From: Bacteroidota bacterium
Lineage (GTDB): Bacteria; Bacteroidota; Bacteroidia; Chitinophagales; Chitinophagaceae
DNA length: 49,418 bases
Reading direction: 5' to 3'
Assembly (NCBI GenBank): GCA_947460175.1
Contig: CANHGW010000019.1
Coordinates: 1 to 49,418 of the forward strand
Both the position numbers and the translations under genes were made by a program. The notes under the pieces were generated by a model. That model made no database searches, had not been told where the DNA came from, and saw only the letters and a program-made list of their open reading frames with translations. Below, piece by piece: positions 11,201 through 19,143 of this stretch. Numbering within the stretch: the stretch's first letter is position 1; each line of letters begins with the position of its first letter.

Positions 11201-14200
11201 AATGGTCGTTGCAGGACAATTACCTCCGTCAGATGCTGTAATTGTATAGCTACCTGCTGCTAATGAAGTAAATACTCCCGTTGTATTTGATACTGCACCA
11301 GGATTTCTTGTATATGTTATTGGACTAGAAGCGCCTGATGCTATAACATTAATTGTTCCATTGGAAAGTCCGTTACAAGTAATATTATTATGTGTTACTG
11401 ACGAAAAAGTAACTGATGGCAAAATAGAAATATTAACTAACGATGTTGTTGTACACCCATTTACATCTGTTGCTGTGATTGTGTATTGATTTGCAGCAAG
11501 ATTTGAAAACAATCCAGTTTGATTTGAACTATTTCCGGGATTTAATACATATGTATAAGGTCCTACTCCACCATTTACAATAGCATTTATTCCTCCTGTG
11601 TTTCCACCTGTACAAGGAATTTGTGTTTTTATCAAACTTTGCCAATTTAAAAAAGGAGGTTGGAGTATCATTATTATCAAACTTGAAGTACATCCATTTG
11701 CGCCAGCCACGGTTACTGTATATGTTCCTGGAGAGACATTCGGAAATTGTCCCGTAGAATTTGAAACGTTATTGGGTAATAATGTATATGTATATGGTGC
11801 AATTCCATTTGAGGCAGTAACATTTATAATTGCTAAAGATGTACCGCAAGTAAGTGGCAATGTATTGTTTACTAATACAGGAATATTAGGTGTGGTAAGG
11901 TTCATTATAGAAGATATGGTACAACCATTAGCATCTAGTACTGAAATAACATATATGCCAGAGGTCAATGAATTAAAACTATTGGAAGCATACCAACTGC
12001 CATTATTTAACTTATAAAGTAATGAAGGCACACCTCCTGAAGCTACTACTTGAATTGACCCATTATTTCCGGGGATACAGGTAGGAGTTACAATATTAAA
12101 ACTACTGATAATAATACTAGGGGGTTGTGTAATATTTATTGTAGTGCTAGCGGGGCATCCATTTACATCAACAACATTTACGGTGTAAGTTCCAGCTAAT
12201 AATCCAGTAAACTGACCATTAACACTAGAAATATTTCCAGGTAATAATGTATATTGATAAGGGCCAGCACCACCTGATAACGTAATTTGAATTGTACCTG
12301 TATTCGCACCAAAACAAAGAACATTTGTACTAGTTGCATTTGCTACAGATACTTGAGCATTTTGTGTGATAATTACAGTTGAAATTGCCGTACAACCATT
12401 CGCATCTATTGCTGATATAGTATAAGTATTAGGACCTAAATTATTAAAATTTCCACTTGTATTTGTAACTGCTCCAGGATTTAAAGTATAATTTATAATT
12501 CCTGTACCTCCTGTAACTAATGCAGAAATAGTACCATTTGCTTGACCATTGCATAATACATTTGTATGTACTACACTCCCCCAATTAAGTCCTAGAGTTT
12601 GAGTGATTATAATTGTTGTATTTACGGAACAATTGTTTGCATCTTTTGCAGAAACTGTATAAGTCCCTGCTGCTAATGAATTAAAAGCACCTGTAGTATT
12701 CGTAATATTATTGGGTAATAAAGTATAACTAATACCCCCTGTTCCTCCTGATGCAGATGAAGCGATAGTACCTATATTCCCACCATTGCATGCAATGACT
12801 GAGGCTGTTACGCTTCCCCATGTGATAGGGCTAGGTTGAAGTATAGTGATGGGCGATGTATTTGTGCACCCTAAGCCACTAGTTACAGTTACAGTGTAAG
12901 CGCCTGCTGCAAGATTATTAAATGTAGCTGGTGATCCACTCAATATAGTACCTGGAGGATTTATAGAAAATGTAATTGGTAATGTAATTGCAGTACCAGA
13001 AGCTACAACAATACCATTATTTGCTCCATTGCATGTTACATTGGTTGGTGTAAGCGAAATTGTCGGAAGTGGTTGTACTGTTATATTTAATGTATCTTTT
13101 TTAGGGGGACAGCTTCCGTAAGAAGCAGTTAACGTATAAGAAGTAGTGACAGTAGGTGTAATAATAGGGTTAAAAATAGACGGATTGCTTACACCTGATG
13201 TAGGACTCCAACTGAAACTCAATCCATTGTCATGCACTCCATTAATAGAAACAGACTTACCCAAACATATTGTTGTATCATTATTGAACAATGTAAATTT
13301 AGGCGGATCTTTAATGTCAATACGAATACTATCTAATGGTATATTACAACCATCATTGATGACTATTTTTACAAATTCAGTTCCTTCTGCAATTAAATCA
13401 TTGATTGGTAATAAGTACAATACTTTTTCAGTATCTGAAACACTATTTGAAAAATAGTGAGTGGTTTGTATTGCTGGGAAATCAACGCCTGATGTTGCTG
13501 TTCCTGAAATAACGAGGTTTACAGTATCTGCATTTACATTTGTTTGATAAAGTTTTCGTTTTATTTTGATTATGGCTGTATCGCAACCTTCAAATACATA
13601 TGGAAATTGTGCTCCTATTGAATCAGTAGTAACCTTTAACTTGTAGGTATTAGAAGTCAAACTTCCTGCTTTCAGAAATACACCTGAATCTAGAATATGA
13701 TCAAAGCCGTCGGCTATAGCAAGTTTAAGATGATAAGTGCTACAAGGTTGAATGACAGCTTTTGCTGTCAACAACTGAGTAAAACCCGAATAAGTAACCG
13801 TAGATCCAGCTGTATTATTGATATACAATGAGGTGAACGGCGATCCTGCTCCCATACTTGTACAATTTGGCAAAGAACCACCCGGGTATATCACGCCATT
13901 GTTGATACTATTGATTGCAACAGGTATAGATGTGCCTGGAACAAAAGCAATATTCGTAGCAGTAGGATATCCTGGTCCAGTAATGAAAAAACCAAAAACA
14001 TCGTTGTATGCAGTACAGTTAAACTGTGGATATTCTTCGGAACCAAACGTATATTTAAAAAATATTGAATCTCCATTTGCTTTAAAATCAAATTCAAGAA
14101 TGCAACGATCATAAGTATTAGTTCCAGCCAATGCTGTTAAAGCTGCATCGCCCAAGTTACCTTGATTGAAATTAGCCAAGTTAATTTCAGCACCATTCAC

Positions 14201-14479
14201 ACCCCAATTGAGTGTACTAGCTGCCAAGCCTGTTGTAAGCACAATTCCACTATCTTGACCAAGATTAGAAGCGACTGTTACAAATAATCCAGACTGATTT
14301 TGCTCACATTGTATTGTAGAATTTGAAATAGAGACCCCCTCGCCAACTAGCTTTTGGGCTAAAACTGTCGCATTATTCGTATTTGTTACATTGATTTGCC
14401 CATTTGAAATCATTGTAGAAAAAATAAGAATCAACGATAAAATAAAATACTTTTTTATACTTCTCATAGATATATACAT
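5219..14479 (-). CDS. Giant SprB-repeat surface adhesin with T9SS type B C-terminal domain
   Basis: About 3,086 residues. An upstream in-frame TTG at 14527 extends the frame, but ATG at 14479 (or 14467) puts a normal signal peptide (RSIKKYFILSLILIFSTMISNGQ region) at the N-terminus, so 14479 is chosen. After the signal comes a choice-of-anchor L-like domain (about 30-285, with EFDFKANGDSIFFKYTFGSEEY), a Calx-beta-like stretch and one PKD/Ig-like module. Then come about 32 tandem SprB-type repeats of about 79 residues. The last 94 residues (VFIPNAFSPNNDGKNDLW, then VYDRWGNRIW and FQGWDGTYKG) are the gliding-motility-associated type B sorting domain. Known members such as Flavobacterium SprB are exported by T9SS and drive gliding or adhesion. 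Whether this organism glides cannot be told. No PorP/SprF-like partner is adjacent. The stop faces the ABC gene stop. Confidence 0.93.
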   Translation of the reverse strand: MYISMRSIKKYFILSLILIFSTMISNGQINVTNTNNATVLAQKLVGEGVSISNSTIQCEQNQSGLFVTVASNLGQDSGIVLTTGLAASTLNWGVNGAEINLANFNQGNLGDAALTALAGTNTYDRCILEFDFKANGDSIFFKYTFGSEEYPQFNCTAYNDVFGFFITGPGYPTATNIAFVPGTSIPVAINSINNGVIYPGGSLPNCTSMGAGSPFTSLYINNTAGSTVTYSGFTQLLTAKAVIQPCSTYHLKLAIADGFDHILDSGVFLKAGSLTSNTYKLKVTTDSIGAQFPYVFEGCDTAIIKIKRKLYQTNVNADTVNLVISGTATSGVDFPAIQTTHYFSNSVSDTEKVLYLLPINDLIAEGTEFVKIVINDGCNIPLDSIRIDIKDPPKFTLFNNDTTICLGKSVSINGVHDNGLSFSWSPTSGVSNPSIFNPIITPTVTTSYTLTASYGSCPPKKDTLNITVQPLPTISLTPTNVTCNGANNGIVVASGTAITLPITFSINPPGTILSGSPATFNNLAAGAYTVTVTSGLGCTNTSPITILQPSPITWGSVTASVIACNGGNIGTIASSASGGTGGISYTLLPNNITNTTGAFNSLAAGTYTVSAKDANNCSVNTTIIITQTLGLNWGSVVHTNVLCNGQANGTISALVTGGTGIINYTLNPGAVTNTSGNFNNLGPNTYTISAIDANGCTAISTVIITQNAQVSVANATSTNVLCFGANTGTIQITLSGGAGPYQYTLLPGNISSVNGQFTGLLAGTYTVNVVDVNGCPASTTINITQPPSIIISSFNIVTPTCIPGNNGSIQVVASGGVPSLLYKLNNGSWYASNSFNSLTSGIYVISVLDANGCTISSIMNLTTPNIPVLVNNTLPLTCGTSLAIINVTASNGIAPYTYTLLPNNVSNSTGQFPNVSPGTYTVTVAGANGCTSSLIIMILQPPFLNWQSLIKTQIPCTGGNTGGINAIVNGGVGPYTYVLNPGNSSNQTGLFSNLAANQYTITATDVNGCTTTSLVNISILPSVTFSSVTHNNITCNGLSNGTINVIASGASSPITYTRNPGAVSNTTGVFTSLAAGSYTITASDGGNCPATTIVSVTQPTLISINSINSTTPTCIPGGDGSITVAASGGTAPFSYSINNGPLQGNTTFLNLSIATYTIKVTDANGCTKTSIFNLSNPTAPSFTSLTSNQINCSGSPTGTVTAVVTGGAGQINFNINPLGLSNTTGIFNNLPVNIYTITAIDANGCAITSTISINQPSQIIWNSVTSTNVTCNNANNGQLNAIASGGVASYTYTLMPGNTSNTTGIFPSLAPNNYTVTVADANGCTITSTISISQPPPLIWLNVAKTNACNNVLGTISVTANGGSPLYNYNLMPGNVTNNTGLFTSLAANVYTINCSDANGCTITSSFTISQSPLIVISSLTNTIPSCNPGNNATITVVANGGASPLLYNLNGGANQVASVFNGIGVSVYTVNVIDAIGCTMSSTVNVANPSSPSISNVTSTSIQCYANTNATMTVTANGGIGALGYLLSPGAVNNSTGIFNNIGANNYTITVTDANNCSATSNFILTQPPILVWDSIDNRDVSCFGGSNGLVTSSASGGTGVITYTLTPPGISNVSGAFFGLSIGSYTLTATDLNGCIVSSTFLINQAPPITWASVVSNSPSCIGNTNGSISVTAAGGNGGFEYQINPGGTINTTGVFSNLIVGSYTITAKDAKSCTYTTIVNIVPPPAVQLANVVTTFASCNPGCDGTAVLTGAGGNNVFTYSVNGGVFQGSPNYSLLCSSVYTVTVKDGNNCTGTGTFAITTANGPTALNTAITPVTCNGLSNGQITSTVVGGSGTINYLINPINTSNTTGIFNGLAAGTFTITATDANGCTISSIATMTQPFPVLFTGTNVTNVSCFGGNNGLISTTAIGGNGIFTYTLNPTAQSNTTGIFGTLVSSIYTISVIDGNGCSNSISVTLSTPTEIIPSVPITSNVSCNGGSNGTAQTTFTGGTGSIGYNLLPGNINNTTGSFSNLSFGTYTITGTDINGCTKTITFNITQPTPLIISAATPTVPSCIPGGDATITVTASGGTVNYLYSINGGGAQNNNLFTNIGNAGIYTINVIDALGCSITSAVNVSTPPGPIVNSINTTQATCNPGCDGTITLAASGGTGIISYSINAAPYQASNVFNGLCSNTYTVTIKDVLGCTLSSVTTITTTPSPVLNSTSFTNVFCNNGNNGSITLGYSGGTNPINFVLQPGNISNTNGLFSGLGANTYTIVGTDANGCTLSTSVVIAQPQTLNFNPPVTTPPSCFGGSNGTITVSTFGGAGSIIYTISPIMGGFNNPGTFTGLLGNATYTITATDLNGCSATTVASISSPTQVVVNTMTSTPITCFGASNGAIIANASGGVGTINYTLQPGAVNNQTGIFNGLNGITYTVIASDANGCSANSSIAVFQPPAISISNSNSTNIICFGQINGTVSVSANGGTAPLNYTLQPSNQQNSTGSFTGLSANIYTITITDANGCTLTTTLTVIEPTFVQITNTASTNILCYGQSNGTINVTAQGGVGIMSYTLLPGNILNTNGAFNGLPINTYTILAADANGCSTSTNLTLTQPNALIASLDSTQDVTCHGGNNGLISVSAVGGTFPYFYTMNPGSINSSSGVYSSLFAGSYAIIVTDMKGCMDSVIAISVNEPTQILFDLVTHQDIECYFDSSGSIQAVASGGTGLLTYQIIPSIGTQTSPGVFDNLSGGTYTIVVTDANGCTTTSSVLIKQNLQIVASNVTLVQPICHGESNGSINIVAQGGIPPMSYSLDGGQFTQNGLFLNQSAGSHTVIVMDSKGCSYDTVLVLTEPDLISADVKIDGVFCSDLSDAKIKITGKGGRSNYTYYLKPGFFVNKTGAFEGLSPGTYTLTITDSARCQFDTIIVVELPTNPLLTTFTHGDIGCYGTGNEGWAQVYVTGGTTPYSYMWNTSPVQTDEKATELRFGWHGVLVTDANGCTKKDSVYIDPGPCCDEVFIPNAFSPNNDGKNDLWRVVTAAGIELQQLAVYDRWGNRIWSATDIFQGWDGTYKGKLEDMNTFYYIFRYRCLNDGQDYLKKGDLILMR
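5504..13065 (-). repeat. About 32 tandem SprB-type protein repeats (about 236 bp each)
   Basis: The units share a frame of TxVxCxGxxNG, then ASGG, then YTLxPG or YSINGG, xFxxLxxGTYTxxVxDANGC and a closing xxITQP. Two kinds can be told apart. Most have YTLxPG followed by NTTG. A second kind has PxCxPGxDG and Y(S/K)(I/L)NxG. Counting from the N-terminus, the second kind falls at units 5, 9, 13, 17 and 21, with an extra one at 22. Units 3, 7, 11 and 15 open with hydrophobic-W-x-(S/N). The array is therefore built on a four-unit super-repeat in its first two thirds. Units are well diverged at DNA level, so this is an old array and not a recent expansion. Confidence 0.9.
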
Positions 14480-14684
14480 TATGTTTAATTTTTCCAATGC
14501 ATGAGATTTTGTAATGATACCAAGCAATGTCTATATTAATACCAATTAATATGCCAAGTTACTAAAGAAATAGGTATAAGAAAAATATTCCACATACAAG
14601 ATGATAATCCTTACCAAAGATTACAATTTGATGACAATGAAGAAATAATAAACTAATATTTAAATTAATATATTTTAAGAATAA

Positions 14685-17156
14685 TTAATTATTTATCGAT
14701 TTGTTTTTCAAGCTATTAGGCTTTATTTTATTGTAATCTAAAAAGTAAATCACCCTAGCTGCAATTTCAAATGCGTGAGGCGATTTTACAACTTGATAAA
14801 CATTGTTAAAATAATGATTTTCTTGTTGATTATTTAATAAATAAGCATCATTTAGCCATTGCTTGTAACTTAAAACAATTCTACTCCCTGGTTTGAACAT
14901 CCAATTAAAAAAAATATCCACATTCTGAAGATTATAATTTTCATTTAGATTTGAGCTATTTACTACTATATTATTCCTCCATTCTCCATTTATATTGACA
15001 GTATGTAATGATTTATAATGAATGGTAGAATTATAATGTCGAAACCTTCCCGTTAAATTCATGGTTGGGTTAAAGTTATACTTCAAACTAAACTCACCAT
15101 TTAACTCTTTTACATTTCTTCTACCTACTATTGGCTCATTTATTGAATTATCGTAATAGGCATATCCTATATTACTTCGATCATAGGTATACTCTCCTTT
15201 GATGTTCAATTCTAACTTTGAACCAAATTGATATCTAAATTGTTGAAACAAATACAAGTAATCTGCATTTTTTTGATTACTCAAACCGTACCCAAAATTA
15301 TAAGCCCAAAATAATTTCTTTCGACTATCTGAACTTCCATTGATACTATTATAAAAATAAGGCAACATATTCAGTACTTTATTAAATGCTCCTAATTGAT
15401 AGTAATCTTTTGGTTGAATAGGCTTCGTTTCGACTTCAAACGTGATATCCCAAAAGTTTTTAAATAAAATAAAATAAGAAGCAGCACCGCGATATGCTTT
15501 GAATTTTAAGGGTATTGTATTTTCACTTAGGGTATGAGATGTTTGTAATCTATAAAACTGAAAATGCTTATTCTTGGGTTTGTTCTGATTATAATTTAGG
15601 GTAATATTTTGAAATGAATTATTGTAATCAAATTGTATTCCCATATCACTTTGATCAAATTTTGGAGACTGCGACTCTGCCGAAACAGAAAACCCAAAAA
15701 GCCCAGAAATCTTCGCAAACTCTACGCCAAATGAGTTTCCAATAGCATACGCATTACTATTTACAATACTTGTTTTTGTTGTTAATCCTAGTTTGTAATT
15801 CTCTTTTTTATTAAATTTTACAAATTGCAAAGCAGTCACATTTGCATCAGCATCTGCTCCTCTTCTCAATACATTTGTATTAGTGAAATTGAAAAAAGAT
15901 TGTCCTTTAAATGGCTGATCAAATACAACTACATTATAATTTGCTAATGATTCTGTTTCTTTTGTAATAATTGAATTATTCTTTTTATCTTTTATTGTTG
16001 CTTTGGAAGGAGCTCCAATGGCATTAAAAATTCCAATACCTAAATTATGCTTATTTCTACCTGAAATTTTAAACGCATTATACAATCGAGTCACATTTGG
16101 ATTTTTTTCTATTTCATACAAGGAGGTATCATTATATAAATACTTTACAGAAGAATATCGTGAAGGTCTCGCTCCTACTCTTCTTGTATAAAAGATTCCT
16201 GCTTTATTAAACAACTCAGTCCCTTCTGTAAAGAATGGCCTATTCTCTGTTAATTGCTGTTCAAAAGGAGATAAATTGCGCACTAAATTATCTGAAATAA
16301 CTTGTGAGAAATCTGGTATCAACGTCATGTCTAATGTAAAGGATTCATTCAAGCCATATTTCAAATCTAATCCACCACTTTTTAGCCATTGTTTTGTAGT
16401 AGAATTTCCTTCAGGCTGTTCAAGATAACCAGTAGATAGATATGGAAATAAAAATAATCGTACAGGAGGTTTAATATTATTAATACCATTTACAATGCCT
16501 GTCTGCGCCAGAAAGCCTTGTCTATTTACATCAATACGACTACAATAACTACTTTCATTCTTTTTTCTTACCATCCTTAAAAAATTGACACGCCAAGTTT
16601 GGTTTTGAGCATTTGAAAAACGGATAGCACTTAAGGGTATTTCCATTTCTACAATCCATGATGAATCTGTTATAGATACAGATGATGACCATACAGCGTC
16701 CCATCCAGTATCACCATATTCATTACCACCCGAAAGTCGTTCATCTTGTTGCACACCCGCACTAGACACTCTAAATGCAAACCCATTTTGTTGATCATTG
16801 TAAGTATCTAAAAATACACTAAATACATCTGCATTACATCTGCCTAATGCATCACGTGCAGTCATTTGATTTGACAACAAATGTTTGGGCTGAAACAATT
16901 CGGCCGAGATATAAATAGCGGCATTATCGTAACACATTCGTACTTCTGTTTTATAAGCAGAAGGTTGATCAGGATTAGGAACTGTTTGTATAAAATTTGA
17001 ATAGACTGAACAATTTCCCCAAGCCTCATCTTTTATAATTCCATCGATTTTTACAGATGTGTTTGTTCTACTCAAATCAAATATTCGAGGTTCTTGAGCA
17101 TACAATTGCTCACAACCAATCAATAATAATATAAAAATTATAATTTGAGTTTTCAA
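14685..17156 (-). CDS. CBM9-like / DUF5916 family outer-membrane protein
   Basis: An 823-residue exported protein. The N-terminus MKTQIIIFILLLIGCEQLYAQ could be read as a signal peptide cut before Q21 or as a lipoprotein with Cys15 in LIGC; the first fits the AQ ending common in this phylum. Residues about 28-215 form a CBM9-like (DOMON-type) beta domain: KIDGIIKDEAW, then IYISAELFQP, DVFSVFLDTYNDQQNGFAFRV and WIVEMEIPLSAIRF. The rest is the DUF5916 domain, with ENRPFFTEGTELF and many alternating beta strands that look like an outer-membrane barrel. The function of DUF5916 proteins is not established; carbohydrate or other ligand handling at the surface is only a guess. It lies between the adhesin and a terminated small barrel gene and so needs its own promoter in 17157-17221. 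Confidence 0.85.
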   Translation of the reverse strand: MKTQIIIFILLLIGCEQLYAQEPRIFDLSRTNTSVKIDGIIKDEAWGNCSVYSNFIQTVPNPDQPSAYKTEVRMCYDNAAIYISAELFQPKHLLSNQMTARDALGRCNADVFSVFLDTYNDQQNGFAFRVSSAGVQQDERLSGGNEYGDTGWDAVWSSSVSITDSSWIVEMEIPLSAIRFSNAQNQTWRVNFLRMVRKKNESSYCSRIDVNRQGFLAQTGIVNGINNIKPPVRLFLFPYLSTGYLEQPEGNSTTKQWLKSGGLDLKYGLNESFTLDMTLIPDFSQVISDNLVRNLSPFEQQLTENRPFFTEGTELFNKAGIFYTRRVGARPSRYSSVKYLYNDTSLYEIEKNPNVTRLYNAFKISGRNKHNLGIGIFNAIGAPSKATIKDKKNNSIITKETESLANYNVVVFDQPFKGQSFFNFTNTNVLRRGADADANVTALQFVKFNKKENYKLGLTTKTSIVNSNAYAIGNSFGVEFAKISGLFGFSVSAESQSPKFDQSDMGIQFDYNNSFQNITLNYNQNKPKNKHFQFYRLQTSHTLSENTIPLKFKAYRGAASYFILFKNFWDITFEVETKPIQPKDYYQLGAFNKVLNMLPYFYNSINGSSDSRKKLFWAYNFGYGLSNQKNADYLYLFQQFRYQFGSKLELNIKGEYTYDRSNIGYAYYDNSINEPIVGRRNVKELNGEFSLKYNFNPTMNLTGRFRHYNSTIHYKSLHTVNINGEWRNNIVVNSSNLNENYNLQNVDIFFNWMFKPGSRIVLSYKQWLNDAYLLNNQQENHYFNNVYQVVKSPHAFEIAARVIYFLDYNKIKPNSLKNKSINN

Positions 17157-17221
17157 TCAATCAGTCTTTTTTAATAAGGGTTTTATTTGTATCAATAATA
17201 ATACCAATACCCTTTCAAACT

Positions 17222-17250
17222 AAAAAATCCCGCTTTTTCAAGCGGGATTT
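17222..17250 (-). terminator. Rho-independent terminator of the 230-residue barrel gene
   Basis: The arms AAATCCCGCTT (17225-17235) and its complement (17240-17250) form a perfect 11-bp stem with a 4-base loop. Read on the minus strand the stem is followed by a run of T (the A run 17222-17227). It follows the stop of the minus-strand barrel gene by about 25 bases. Confidence 0.9.
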
Positions 17251-17273
17251 ACTATTTTCTAATATTTGAAAAA

Positions 17274-17966
17274 TTATTTTTTCCAAAGACCACGACCAAA
17301 ATACCAAACAACACTCATGTTGTAAGGTTGACGCCATACGTTGAAACCAACGTGTGTAGAATTTGTTGAATTGTTAACACCATCTGGGTCAGTTTTCATT
17401 GTGTGAACACCGATACCAGCAACGCTAGCTTGCAAAGCAAAAGCATTGTAAGGAGTGAATGAGAAACCAGCATTGATTCCACCACCTACACCATTACGGT
17501 TTCCAGTAGAAGCAGTAATAGGAGTTGTAACAGAACCATTAATAGAGTTAGTACTATAAGTACCTGTGCTTAAACCTAAATCAGCAGTTACTGTAGCTGC
17601 AAACCAATTGTTTAAAGGGAAATACTTTTGAACATAAACGCCAAATCCTACATCAGTAGCATCTGTTACTGTTTTTGTCAAAATTGGGTTTTGTGTAAAC
17701 ACGTCTTCTGTGTTAGTATTAGCAACGCTAAAATTAACCCCTAACTCCAAATTGTCAACAACCATGTAACCAACTGAAGGAGTGAAATTAATTTTTGTTT
17801 CTCTGTAAACTGGATCCAAATCTTGATCATCTTTATCATAGTTTACACCCATTCCTAATCTTACTACTACATTACCTTGTGAAGTAGCTGTGCGTGTTCT
17901 TTTTCTTTGTGCATCTACAGATAGTGCTGAAATAATCATCAAAGAAAGGATAGTTAATTTTTTCAT
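17274..17966 (-). CDS. Small outer-membrane beta-barrel protein
   Basis: 230 residues with a signal peptide (MKKLTILSLMIISALSVDAQ) and a body of alternating strands and glycine-rich turns. The strand FTPSVGYMVVDNLELGVNFSVAN is typical of OmpA/OmpX-like small barrels of Bacteroidota. It ends in YFGRGLWKK, with an aromatic residue close to the C-terminus as expected for barrel assembly. It probably has 8 strands in the outer membrane; cargo or ligand is unknown. It has a good -7 element upstream (17993-18000) and a strong terminator downstream, so it is a single-gene unit. More G and C at wobble positions than in nearby genes suggests it is well expressed. lemA is divergent. Confidence 0.8.
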   Translation of the reverse strand: MKKLTILSLMIISALSVDAQRKRTRTATSQGNVVVRLGMGVNYDKDDQDLDPVYRETKINFTPSVGYMVVDNLELGVNFSVANTNTEDVFTQNPILTKTVTDATDVGFGVYVQKYFPLNNWFAATVTADLGLSTGTYSTNSINGSVTTPITASTGNRNGVGGGINAGFSFTPYNAFALQASVAGIGVHTMKTDPDGVNNSTNSTHVGFNVWRQPYNMSVVWYFGRGLWKK

Positions 17967-17992
17967 ATAAATTTTTTATTTATTTAATGCGT

Positions 17993-18023
17993 CAAAAGTA
18001 TTGTAAGTTTTTTACATTTAAAA
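17993..18023 (-). promoter_or_regulatory. Bacteroidota-type promoter of the 230-residue barrel gene
   Basis: On the minus strand TACTTTTG (17993-18000) fits TAnnTTTG exactly. A TTTT sits 19 bases further upstream (18020-18023) where TTTG is expected. Transcription would start near 17986, about 20 bases before the ATG at 17966. Confidence 0.6.
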
Positions 18024-18084
18024 GCATTTTTTTAGTTTTCTTTGTGAAGAATAAAAAAAAAATTAAAATACTAAAAACTATTTT

Positions 18085-18675
18085 ATGAAAAATGTATTAA
18101 TTGTACTAGGAATTATTGCTGTATTTGCCTTTTGGGTAATGAGTAAATACAATGGTTTAGTGCCATTAGATGAGAATGTAAAAAAGACTTGGGCTGAGGT
18201 ACAAAATCAATATCAACGTCGTGCAGATTTAATTCCAAACTTGGTCAATACAGTAAAAGGTGCTGCTAATTTTGAACAAAAAACATTGACAGATGTGATT
18301 GAAGCAAGAGCAAAAGCAACTCAAATGAATGTAAACGCCAATGATTTAACGCCCGAAAAATTAAAAGAATTTCAAGCGGCACAAGGTCAATTAAGTCAAG
18401 CATTGGGTAGACTAATGATGATAACAGAAAATTATCCGCAACTAAAGGCAAATCAGAATTTTCTCGATCTACAAACTCAATTAGAAGGTACTGAAAATAG
18501 AACAACAGTTGCTCGTAAAGATTATAATAATTCTGTAGAGATATACAATTCGAGTGTACGTAAGTTCCCTGTAAATATGATAGCAGGGATGTTCGATTTA
18601 AAAGTAAGACCGACATTTGAAGCAGACCAAGCTGCGCAGAAAGCTCCTACTGTAGATTTTGAACAAAAGAAATAG
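18085..18675 (+). CDS. lemA: LemA family protein
   Basis: 196 residues. A single N-terminal membrane helix (about residues 3-19) is followed by the family hallmark NGLVPLDENVKKTWAEVQNQYQRRADLIPNLVNTVKG and then long helices (VIEARAKAT, the LSQALGRLMMITENYPQLKANQNFLDLQ region, then EGTENRTTVARKDYN). Length is typical. LemA proteins are membrane-anchored helical bundles of unclear biochemical function. The gene starts a three-gene set with two TPM-domain genes (20 and 1 bases apart), a pairing seen widely in bacteria and suggesting a joint envelope role. The ATG at 18085 directly precedes the membrane helix. Confidence 0.95.
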   Translation: MKNVLIVLGIIAVFAFWVMSKYNGLVPLDENVKKTWAEVQNQYQRRADLIPNLVNTVKGAANFEQKTLTDVIEARAKATQMNVNANDLTPEKLKEFQAAQGQLSQALGRLMMITENYPQLKANQNFLDLQTQLEGTENRTTVARKDYNNSVEIYNSSVRKFPVNMIAGMFDLKVRPTFEADQAAQKAPTVDFEQKK

Positions 18676-18695
18676 AAACATAAGAACTACTAGCT

Positions 18696-19142
18696 ATGTT
18701 TTCTTCTTCAAAACAATTTCTTTCTAAACAAGAAAACGAACGTTTGCATTTAGCATTGAAGCAAAACGAACAAGGCACTTCTGGTGAAATTCGCGTTTAT
18801 ATTGAAAGCAAATGCAGTTATATAGACCCTATAGATCGAGCAAAAGAACTGTTCCTTTCATTGAAAATGTTTGAAACGATTCATAGAAATGCTGTGCTTA
18901 TTTATATTGCATATAAAGATAGAGATTTTGCAATCATTGGTGACAACAATATTTTTCAGAAAACCAAGAATGACTTTTGGTATCAACACTCCAAATCACT
19001 CTTAAAGGCTTTCAATAATAATAACTACATAGAGGGAATGGAAAATGTAATAAAAGCAGTAGGCGACGAATTACGTTTACACTTTCCTTCACATGGTGAA
19101 ACCAAAAATGAATTACCAGATGAAATAATTTTCGGAAAATAA
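18696..19142 (+). CDS. TPM domain protein (cytosolic form)
   Basis: 148 residues without a signal peptide or membrane helix. It covers one TPM_phosphatase domain: FLSKQENERLHLALKQNEQGTSGEIRVYIE, then NAVLIYIAYKDRDFAIIGDNNI and the closing segment GMENVIKAVGDELRLHFP. TPM-fold proteins include the chloroplast photosystem II repair protein TLP18.3, reported as an acid phosphatase, but bacterial members are poorly characterised and activity here is not shown. It lies 20 bases after lemA and one base before the second TPM gene, so it is almost certainly co-transcribed with both. The lack of an export signal, in contrast to the next gene, suggests that the two TPM domains face opposite sides of the membrane. 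Confidence 0.88.
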   Translation: MFSSSKQFLSKQENERLHLALKQNEQGTSGEIRVYIESKCSYIDPIDRAKELFLSLKMFETIHRNAVLIYIAYKDRDFAIIGDNNIFQKTKNDFWYQHSKSLLKAFNNNNYIEGMENVIKAVGDELRLHFPSHGETKNELPDEIIFGK

Positions 19143-19143
19143 C

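Noticed and set aside
11598-12017. 139-codon open frame on the plus strand inside the adhesin gene, and other plus-strand frames across 6.2-14.1 kb
   Set aside because: They mirror the repeated codon pattern of the SprB units on the minus strand and recur in register with the repeats. They carry no domain and no promoter.
5504-13065. CRISPR-like or satellite DNA array
   Set aside because: The periodicity is about 236 bp and lies wholly in one long reading frame with divergent units; it is a protein repeat.
14480-14527. Longer adhesin start at 14527
   Set aside because: It would use TTG and add 16 residues in front of a normal signal peptide. The ATG codons at 14479 or 14467 fit better.
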